From contig JBDTNQ010000110.1 in assembly GCA_039933635.1 (NCBI GenBank), positions 1 through 15,038 of the forward strand: a stretch of DNA of 15,038 nucleotides. Direction: 5' to 3'. Positions 7,214 to 13,387 of the stretch are shown here, in pieces. The position numbers and the translations under genes were made by a program. The DNA is from JBDTNQ01 sp039933635. Its GTDB lineage: Bacteria > Acidobacteriota > Vicinamibacteria > Vicinamibacterales > SCN-69-37. Numbering within the stretch: the first letter of the stretch is position 1; the number at the start of each line of letters is the position of its first letter. The notes below the pieces were generated by a model. That model ran no database searches. It saw only the letters and a list, made by a program, of their open reading frames with translations, and was not told the origin of the DNA.

Positions 7214-7582
7214 ATGCCCGTGATCGCAGTCCTGGGAGCCTCGTCTGACCGCCGCAAGTTCGGCAACAAGGCGCTGCGCGCGTTTCGGCGGCAGGGCTAT
7301 GTCGTCGTCCCCATCAACAACCACGAAGCCGAGATCGAGGGCGAGAAGACGTACGCGTCGGTGCTCGACTATCCCGGGACCATCGACGAAGCGACGGTCT
7401 ACCTCCGGCCTGATGCCGGGGTGCTGGTGATGGACGATCTGGCGCGGAAAGGGATTCAGCAGGTGTGGCTGAATCCGGGGGCGGATGGTGATGAGGTGGT
7501 GGCCCGGGCGAAGGCGCTGGGGCTCACGCCCATCGTCGCGTGTTCGATTATTGGAGTCGGAGAGACCCCGGCCGATTTCTAA
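7214..7582 (+). CDS. CoA-binding domain protein (CoA_binding_2, YccU-like)
   Basis: A 122-residue single-domain Rossmann protein of the CoA_binding_2 family, related to the CoA-binding part of succinyl-CoA synthetase. It shows the glycine-rich start AVLGASSDRRKFGNKA (5-20), GYVVVPIN (28-35), the IEG..TYASVLDYPG segment (41-55), a VWLNPGA loop (84-90) and the conserved late Cys110 in IVACSI. Family members bind CoA or are thought to, but their cellular role is largely undefined, so nothing more specific should be claimed. The gene stands 98 bases after glcD and has no ribosome site; its own -10-like box at 7202-7207 suggests a separate, leaderless message. The rho promoter candidate begins only a few bases after its stop codon. 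Confidence 0.85.
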   Translation: MPVIAVLGASSDRRKFGNKALRAFRRQGYVVVPINNHEAEIEGEKTYASVLDYPGTIDEATVYLRPDAGVLVMDDLARKGIQQVWLNPGADGDEVVARAKALGLTPIVACSIIGVGETPADF

Positions 7583-7596
7583 TTGGACCTCAAAAG

Positions 7597-7605
7597 TGCT
7601 ATAGT
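7597..7605 (+). promoter_or_regulatory. Candidate extended -10 promoter of rho
   Basis: TGCTATAGT fits the extended -10 consensus TGnTATAAT with one mismatch. A -35 match at 17-base spacing is poor (TTCTAA, 7577-7582), which is typical for extended -10 promoters. Predicted transcription start is near 7612, giving a leader of about 86 bases before the rho ATG. Confidence 0.5.
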
Positions 7606-7611
7606 GTTCTC

Positions 7612-7697
7612 GTTCAATCCGCCTGGGTGGGGTCGTCACTTCCACCCGTTCCGTACCAAACCCCAACAACAATCCAACTTGTCTCGTTCCAACCGCT
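7612..7697 (+). promoter_or_regulatory. rho leader: hairpin plus C-rich, G-poor tract (possible rut site)
   Basis: GGGTGG (7625-7630) pairs with CCACCC (7642-7647) to form a hairpin. After it, bases 7651-7697 contain 20 C, 14 A, 9 T and only 4 G, and 7654-7680 contain no G at all, which stands out in this GC-rich window. Unstructured C-over-G-rich RNA is what Rho loads on. In Escherichia coli, Rho represses its own gene through leader termination; the same may happen here by inference. No ribosome site is obvious before the rho ATG. Confidence 0.45.
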
Positions 7698-9137
7698 ATG
7701 GCGAACCAACAGAAGCGCTCCGCAGGGCGGCAGCCTGCCGACTCGACCGTCACTGAACTCCCGCAAGACACCGGCAACGGTGACGTGAACGGCAACGACA
7801 ACGGCAGTGGCGACGGCCAGCCCGAGGCCTCCCAGGCCCCCCCTGGTCCCGACGCACCACCCCGTCAAGGCAAGGCCTCCACGCTCAACATCAACGACCT
7901 GAAGGACATGAGCATTCAGAAGCTCACCCAGGTCGCCAAGGATCTGAACGTGGCGGGTGCCACCGGCATGCGCAAGCAGGATCTGATCTTCCAGATCCTG
8001 AAGGCGCAGACGGAGCTGAGCGGCTTCATGTTCTCGGAAGGCGTCCTCGAAGTGCTGCCTGATGGCTTCGGCTTCCTGCGCGCGCCGGACTACAACTACC
8101 TGCCGGGACCTGACGACATCTACGTGTCGCCCTCGCAAATCCGGAAGTTCGACTTGCAGACCGGCGACACGGTCTCGGGTCAGGTGCGGCCCCCGAAGGA
8201 CGGCGAACGCTACTTCGCCCTGATCAAGGTGGAGGCCGTCAACTTCGAGTCTCCCGATCAGGCTCGCAACAAGCTGTTCTTCGAGAACCTGACGCCGCTC
8301 TATCCGCAGGAGCGGTTGCGCCTCGAGACGACCCCCGACAACCTTTCCGCGCGCGTCATGGATCTGATGACGCCGATTGGCAAAGGCCAGCGCGGCCTCA
8401 TCGTCGCGCCACCGCGCACGGGCAAGACGATGCTGCTGCAGAACATCGCGCAGTCGATTACGACCAATCACCCCGAGGTCTACCTCATCGTGCTGCTCAT
8501 CGACGAGCGGCCCGAAGAAGTCACGGACATGCAGCGGTCGGTGCGCGGCGAGGTCATCTCGTCCACGTTCGACGAACCGGCGCAGCGTCACGTGCAGGTG
8601 GCCGAGATGGTCATCGAGAAGGCGAAGCGGCTCGTCGAGCACAAGAAGGACGTCGTCATCCTGCTCGACTCGATCACGCGCCTGGCGCGCGCCTACAACA
8701 CCGTGGCGCCACCCTCGGGCAAGGTGCTCTCCGGCGGTCTCGACTCCAACGCGCTGCAGAAGCCGAAGCGCTTCTTCGGCGCCGCGCGCAACATCGAGGA
8801 GGGCGGCTCGATCACGATCATGTCCACCGCACTCATCGACACGGGCTCGCGCATGGACGACGTGATCTTCGAAGAGTTCAAGGGCACGGGCAACATGGAG
8901 ATCCACCTCGACCGGAAGCTGGTGGACAAGCGCGTGTTCCCCGCAATCGACATCATCAAGAGCGGCACCCGTAAGGAAGAACTCCTGATTGCCAAGGAAG
9001 ATCTGAACCGCATCTGGGTGCTCCGCAAGGTGCTCACGCCGCTGTCGCCGGTCGAGGCGATGGAACTCCTGCTGGACAAGATGGGCAAGACGAAGACGAA
9101 CAACGACTTCCTGTCGGCGATGCAGAAGATGAGCTAG
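7698..9137 (+). CDS. rho: Transcription termination factor Rho
   Basis: A 479-residue hexameric RNA helicase that terminates transcription by translocating along nascent RNA. After a 60-residue disordered leader rich in Gly, Asn, Asp, Gln and Pro comes the Rho_N helical domain (about 63-108). The cold-shock-like primary RNA-binding domain follows (about 110-185, including GFGFLRAPDYNYL). The RecA-type motor is complete: Walker A APPRTGKT (237-244), DERPEE (269-274), Walker B VVILLD (319-324), Q-loop SGGLDSNALQKPK (345-357) and R-loop KGTGNMEIHLDRKL (395-408). The N-terminal leader accounts for the extra length over the roughly 420-residue E. coli protein. The gene has its own candidate promoter and a C-rich leader, and is followed by an intrinsic terminator. 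The bicyclomycin-site and ring-contact regions look ordinary. Confidence 0.97.
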   Translation: MANQQKRSAGRQPADSTVTELPQDTGNGDVNGNDNGSGDGQPEASQAPPGPDAPPRQGKASTLNINDLKDMSIQKLTQVAKDLNVAGATGMRKQDLIFQILKAQTELSGFMFSEGVLEVLPDGFGFLRAPDYNYLPGPDDIYVSPSQIRKFDLQTGDTVSGQVRPPKDGERYFALIKVEAVNFESPDQARNKLFFENLTPLYPQERLRLETTPDNLSARVMDLMTPIGKGQRGLIVAPPRTGKTMLLQNIAQSITTNHPEVYLIVLLIDERPEEVTDMQRSVRGEVISSTFDEPAQRHVQVAEMVIEKAKRLVEHKKDVVILLDSITRLARAYNTVAPPSGKVLSGGLDSNALQKPKRFFGAARNIEEGGSITIMSTALIDTGSRMDDVIFEEFKGTGNMEIHLDRKLVDKRVFPAIDIIKSGTRKEELLIAKEDLNRIWVLRKVLTPLSPVEAMELLLDKMGKTKTNNDFLSAMQKMS

Positions 9138-9138
9138 A

Positions 9139-9153
9139 CACTCTAAACGAGTG
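9139..9153 (+). other. Small hairpin just after the rho stop
   Basis: CACTC (9139-9143) and GAGTG (9149-9153) form a 5-base stem with a 5-base loop. It precedes the main terminator hairpin and may simply add structure to the rho message 3' end. Confidence 0.25.
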
Positions 9154-9160
9154 CGTTCTC

Positions 9161-9189
9161 CGGCGGCGTCGTCAAGGCGCCGCCGTTTT
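9161..9189 (+). terminator. Intrinsic terminator of rho
   Basis: CGGCGGCGTC (9161-9170) pairs with GGCGCCGCCG (9176-9185) around the loop GTCAA, allowing one T-G wobble, and is followed directly by TTTT (9186-9189). The T-run is only on the plus-strand side, so it stops rho transcription but is not a good terminator for the converging minus-strand operon. Confidence 0.88.
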
Positions 9190-9204
9190 CATGTACGGCC
9201 GGGC

Positions 9205-11535
9205 TCAGTTTCCTAACGCGCTGGTGAGCGTGTCGTCGCGGCTGTAGGGCCGGTTGAACTCATCCTGCGGAAACAAATCGTGGTTGAGGTCGGTGAGGAC
9301 GCTCCGGTCGAAGTCCGGACCGTAGGGCACCGCGCCTTCCTTCAGGAAGAGCTCCAGCGCGGCGTGGACGTTCACGTGGCCGTCCGCAAAGCGCCGCGCG
9401 GTGAAGGGCACGTCAAGTCGAGCCTGGATGGCCTCCCGGTCGAACACGATTGGCGTCAGACTGCCGACAGCCATCCAGCGGAACATCATCACGTACGGAA
9501 AGACGCGGAGCATGCTGGCGCGGGTGCGTTCCGTGGGTGTCCAGGTGACCGCGAAGCCGCCGGGCGCCAGCGAGTCGCGGAGCAACTGGAAGTACTCGAC
9601 GGAGTGCAGATTCCCGGCGTACGCGCTCGTCGGCAGGAGTGCGTCCGCTTCGATGACGTCGTACCGCGCGGTCGAGCGCCGGAGGTACGTGCGTCCGTCC
9701 GTGAAGTGGTACACCACGCGGGCATCGTCCAGTAGCATCGAAAGCGCCGGGTACCGGTGCTGCTCGGCCAGCCGCGTCAGCGCGACGTGCTGTGCGCCCA
9801 TGATCTCGATGTTGTCGATCGTGCTGGTTTCCGGTCTCGCGCCCATCGCGAACGTGGTGTCTCCAGAGGCGAGACCGATCACGGCGACGCGCGCCGGGTG
9901 AGGATGCATGAGCACGGGTAGTGCCCCGAGCGCGGTGTGGATGCTGCCGTACGGCAGCCAGCTCTGGCTGATTCCTGCGAGGAACACGCGCGTGCGATCG
10001 GTGCCCGGCTCCGGCTTCAGCAGCACGAGCCCGGACCGATCCTCGTAGCTGATCGTTCGGTCCGGCCACGTGCCGTGCAGACGGTTCCACATCAGCGTGT
10101 TGTCAGGCGTGAGCGCGACGACAGCGATCGCGATGCCGGCGAGGGCTCCCGACGATTTCCAGGCAGCTGGCCGCGCGGCCAGGCGAAAGGCGACGAAGAT
10201 CAGGCCGGCGCCCGCCACAAGCCGCAGCGTTCCGGCCGACCCGATCCAGTCGAGCAGATATATGCCGGTCAGGAGGGCGCCCGCCATGGCGCCGACGATG
10301 TTCGCGGACTGGAGCCAGCCCAATCGTCGACCGACGAGCCTCGCGTCCGTCTGGACCGCGCGTTGGAGCAGACCGAAACTCATGCCCATCAGCACGGTGG
10401 ACGGAAAGATGAGCCAGAGTGACACGCCGGCATACAGCACGAGGGCGCGGCCGTTGCGAAACGCCGACGGGCCGAGCGGGTTGTTGGTGGCGAGGAACGC
10501 CCAGAGCGGCTGCGCCACGCCGAGGCGATCGACCGCGCCAACCAGAAGCGCCACTGCCGCGGCGGCCCACAACGGCGCGAGGGCCTGCGCGGCGAAGAAC
10601 CCTGTCGTCGGATCGACGCGCGAGAACCACCGATGCCGAATGAGCAGCGAGCCCGCGCCGACCCCCAGCAGATACACGGCCAGAATGAAGCCAAACGTCG
10701 CGGAGTTCGACTTCAGCGTGACGCCGACCACTCGGAACCAGACGATCTCGAGAGACAGCGCGAGGAAGCCTGACAGCGCGTAGATCGCGATCCACAGCCC
10801 GACGGAAAACTCGGAGCGCGATCGCTCGCGGGTCGGCGCGGCTGACGTCGTGGCACTCGGGACCGGCGGGTCCTGCGGCCAGCGGTTGGCCAGGAGGATC
10901 GCGAACAGCGCGCACGTGGCACTGACCACCGCGCCAAGTCTGAGGGCCGCCGTGAAGCTCACCAGCGGAAAGAGCACGATCACCGAGAGAAGCGATCCGA
11001 CCGCCGCGCCCACGGTGTTCCATCCATAGAGCGTGGGGATCCACCGTGACGCCTGCCGTACATCCCCGCTGATCAGCCGAGAAACCAGCGGCAGCGAGAG
11101 GCCCATGAAGAACGTGGGCCAGAGCGTGACGGTGAAGACGATGACGCCCAACGTCAGGCGCGACAGCGCCATCGCGCCCACGTGCACGTAGAGCCAGTCG
11201 TAGTAGATGGTGGGGCTGAAGAACGCAAACAGGGCGATAGCCAGTTCGCAGATCGCGAATCCGCGCAGGCATCCGCGCACCGACAAGCGATCGGCGATGT
11301 GCCCACCGGCGAGATTGCCGAAGCCGAGCCCGGCCATGAATGCAGAGACGACGATGGTGACGGACTGGACATCGGCGCCGCCAAAGAGCGTCAGCATCCG
11401 CTGCCAGATGGTCTGGTAGAGAAGGGCGGCGAATCCGCTCGCAAAGAACGCGGCGAGCAGGAACAACCGCGCGGGCCGTCCCGTGGCGGCGCGTGGGTGT
11501 GATGACGGATCCAGCCCTGGCGGGCTAGCCGGCAT
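9205..11535 (-). CDS. Fused MFS-like membrane protein / divergent spermidine synthase domain
   Basis: A 776-residue protein with two parts. Residues 23 to about 476 hold roughly 12-13 hydrophobic segments (for example 24-44, 57-78, 93-110, 128-150, 170-192, 197-216, 246-270, 281-299, 319-335, 364-390, 409-428, 435-450, 463-476), resembling the transporter-like domain of fused MFS/spermidine-synthase proteins. Residues of about 500-776 form a cytoplasmic Rossmann domain like polyamine aminopropyltransferases: AVIGLASGDTTFAMG (551-565) at the SAM-type loop, DDARVVYHFTDGRTYL (603-618), YDVIEADAL (625-633), and SVEYFQLLRDSLAPGGFAVTW (645-665). The usual GGGDGG loop and the D-S-x-D-P-x-G-P polyamine pocket are not conserved, so true spermidine synthesis is doubtful and the substrate is unknown. 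The start overlaps the ftsH stop by 11 bases, so it is probably translated from the same message as clpB and ftsH. Confidence 0.75.
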   Translation of the reverse strand: MPASPPGLDPSSHPRAATGRPARLFLLAAFFASGFAALLYQTIWQRMLTLFGGADVQSVTIVVSAFMAGLGFGNLAGGHIADRLSVRGCLRGFAICELAIALFAFFSPTIYYDWLYVHVGAMALSRLTLGVIVFTVTLWPTFFMGLSLPLVSRLISGDVRQASRWIPTLYGWNTVGAAVGSLLSVIVLFPLVSFTAALRLGAVVSATCALFAILLANRWPQDPPVPSATTSAAPTRERSRSEFSVGLWIAIYALSGFLALSLEIVWFRVVGVTLKSNSATFGFILAVYLLGVGAGSLLIRHRWFSRVDPTTGFFAAQALAPLWAAAAVALLVGAVDRLGVAQPLWAFLATNNPLGPSAFRNGRALVLYAGVSLWLIFPSTVLMGMSFGLLQRAVQTDARLVGRRLGWLQSANIVGAMAGALLTGIYLLDWIGSAGTLRLVAGAGLIFVAFRLAARPAAWKSSGALAGIAIAVVALTPDNTLMWNRLHGTWPDRTISYEDRSGLVLLKPEPGTDRTRVFLAGISQSWLPYGSIHTALGALPVLMHPHPARVAVIGLASGDTTFAMGARPETSTIDNIEIMGAQHVALTRLAEQHRYPALSMLLDDARVVYHFTDGRTYLRRSTARYDVIEADALLPTSAYAGNLHSVEYFQLLRDSLAPGGFAVTWTPTERTRASMLRVFPYVMMFRWMAVGSLTPIVFDREAIQARLDVPFTARRFADGHVNVHAALELFLKEGAVPYGPDFDRSVLTDLNHDLFPQDEFNRPYSRDDTLTSALGN

Positions 11536-13387
11536 TCTCGACGGGCGCTTCGGGCGCGCCGAGGATGGCGCGGAGTTCGTCGCCTTCGATCACTTCCTTG
11601 TCCAGCAGGAACTCGACCACCTGATCCAACTTCGCGCGGTGGGCTGCCAGGAGCGTCCGGGCCGCATCCTCGGCTTCCGCAATGAGGCGCTTCACCTCGA
11701 CGTCGATGACCCGCGCGGTCTCCTCCGCGTAGGCGCCGCGCTCGGGCATCGAGGGATTGTCCAGGAACATGCTGCGATTGCGGCCCTCGTGATTCACGGG
11801 ACCGACCGAGTCGCTCATGCCGTACTCCGTGACCATGGCCCGCGCGATGTCGGTGGCGCGCATGAGGTCATTGTGCGCGCCGGTCGTCAGCTCGCCGAAG
11901 ACCAGCCACTCTGCCGAGCGTCCGCCGAGCAACACGGTGAGCTCGTTCTGGAGCTCGGCCCGCGTGCGCAGGTAACGGTCCTCGGTCGGCAGCTGCATCG
12001 TGTACCCGAGGGCGCCGAAGCCGCGCCCGATGATCGACACCTTGTGCACGGCGTCCTGACCGGGCAGCGAGCTGGCCACAATCGCGTGGCCGACCTCGTG
12101 CACGGCAATCACGCGGCGAATGCGGGGATTCATCACGCGCTTCTTCTCGAGGCCGGCCACGATGCGATCGACCGCTTCGTCGAAGTCTGAACGGTCGACG
12201 GCCTTCTTCTCGCGGCGCGCGGCGAGCAACGCGGCCTCGTTGACCAGATTCGCGAGGTCGGCGCCGGCGAATCCCCCCGTGCGCGCGGCCAGCAATCCCA
12301 TGTCCGCGTTGTCGGCGAGCTTGACGTTGCGTACGTGGATGCGCAGGATGGCCTCGCGTCCCTTGACGTCGGGCTTGTCGACGAGCACGCGTCGATCGAA
12401 TCGGCCGGGACGGAGCAGCGCCGGATCGAGTACTTCCGGCCGGTTCGTCGCGGCCATGATGATGACGCCCTTCTTGGCGTCGAAACCGTCCATCTCCGCG
12501 AGCAGCTGGTTCAATGTCTGTTCGCGCTCTTCGTGGCCGCCCATCGGGGACTGGACGCGCGTCTTGCCCAGCGCATCGAGCTCGTCAATGAAGACGATGC
12601 ACGGCGCCTTGGCCTCGGCCTGGCGGAACAGGTCGCGCACGCGCGCGGCGCCGACGCCAACGAACATCTCCACGAATTCCGAGCCGCTCAGGCTGAAGTA
12701 GGGCACCTTCGCTTCGCCGGCCACGGCACGGGCGAGCAGCGTCTTGCCGGTGCCGGGAGGACCCACGAGCAGCACCCCCTTGGGGATGCGTCCCCCGAGC
12801 GTCGTGTATTTCGTGGGGTTCTTGAGGAAGTCCACGACCTCGCGCAGTTCGTCGGCGGCTTCGTCCACGCCGGCCACGTCCGAAAAGCTCACCTTAACGT
12901 CGTCTTCCGCGTAGATCTTCGCCTTGCTGCGGGCGAAGGACATGATGCCGCCTTCGGTGTTGCCCATGCGGCGGAAGAAGAAGGTCCAGAGACCGATGAC
13001 GAGCAACACCGGGAAAATCCAGCTCAGGAGCTCGGTCATCCAGGCGCTCTGGACTTCGCCGGAGTAGCGCACCTTCTGCGCGTCGAGTTGCTCGGCCAGC
13101 TTCGGATCTTCGACCCGGACGGACGTGAAGGCTTTCTGCGAGCCGCTCCCGTCCTGATACTTGCCAGAAATCGAGTCCTTGCTCAGCTGGACTTCGACCA
13201 CCTGGCCCTGCGCGAGCAGGGTCTTGAACGCCGAGTAGTCCAGCGACTGCCCCTGGTGCAGGAACCCGGCGGCCAAATTGGCGATGAGCAGCACGCCGAA
13301 CAACGCGGCGCCAAACCACATCGGCGACAGCGGACGACGAGTGGGGAGGCGGCGGCGCGGCGGGCGCGGATTAGCGTCTTGAGGCAT
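11525..13387 (-). CDS. ftsH: ATP-dependent zinc metalloprotease FtsH
   Basis: A 620-residue membrane-anchored AAA+ protease that extracts and degrades misfolded membrane proteins and short-lived regulators. An Arg/Pro-rich cytoplasmic tail (1-22) precedes the first membrane helix (about 23-43). A small periplasmic domain runs to about 115 and a second helix follows at about 119-138. The AAA module has Walker A GPPGTGKT (209-216), the pore loop MFVGVGA (241-247), Walker B IVFIDELDA (264-272) and the second region of homology LDPALLRPGRFDRR (320-333). The protease domain has the zinc motif HEVGH (430-434) and the third-ligand Asp507 in HNDLMRATD. All catalytic residues are present. The start ATG at 13387 has GAGAGGG upstream on the minus strand and overlaps the clpB stop by 17 bases; its stop overlaps the next gene by 11 bases. 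Confidence 0.97.
   Translation of the reverse strand: MPQDANPRPPRRRLPTRRPLSPMWFGAALFGVLLIANLAAGFLHQGQSLDYSAFKTLLAQGQVVEVQLSKDSISGKYQDGSGSQKAFTSVRVEDPKLAEQLDAQKVRYSGEVQSAWMTELLSWIFPVLLVIGLWTFFFRRMGNTEGGIMSFARSKAKIYAEDDVKVSFSDVAGVDEAADELREVVDFLKNPTKYTTLGGRIPKGVLLVGPPGTGKTLLARAVAGEAKVPYFSLSGSEFVEMFVGVGAARVRDLFRQAEAKAPCIVFIDELDALGKTRVQSPMGGHEEREQTLNQLLAEMDGFDAKKGVIIMAATNRPEVLDPALLRPGRFDRRVLVDKPDVKGREAILRIHVRNVKLADNADMGLLAARTGGFAGADLANLVNEAALLAARREKKAVDRSDFDEAVDRIVAGLEKKRVMNPRIRRVIAVHEVGHAIVASSLPGQDAVHKVSIIGRGFGALGYTMQLPTEDRYLRTRAELQNELTVLLGGRSAEWLVFGELTTGAHNDLMRATDIARAMVTEYGMSDSVGPVNHEGRNRSMFLDNPSMPERGAYAEETARVIDVEVKRLIAEAEDAARTLLAAHRAKLDQVVEFLLDKEVIEGDELRAILGAPEAPVENAG

Noticed and set aside
7540..7788. 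Short plus-strand reading spanning the end of the CoA-binding gene, the rho leader and the rho start
   Set aside because: It overlaps two well-supported genes in another frame and has no ribosome site or motif.
10103..11272. Long second reading (389 codons) on the minus strand within the fused membrane protein gene
   Set aside because: Arg/Gly/Ala-rich composition with no domain, and the overlapping frame encodes a clear membrane/Rossmann protein; a GC-rich frame shadow.
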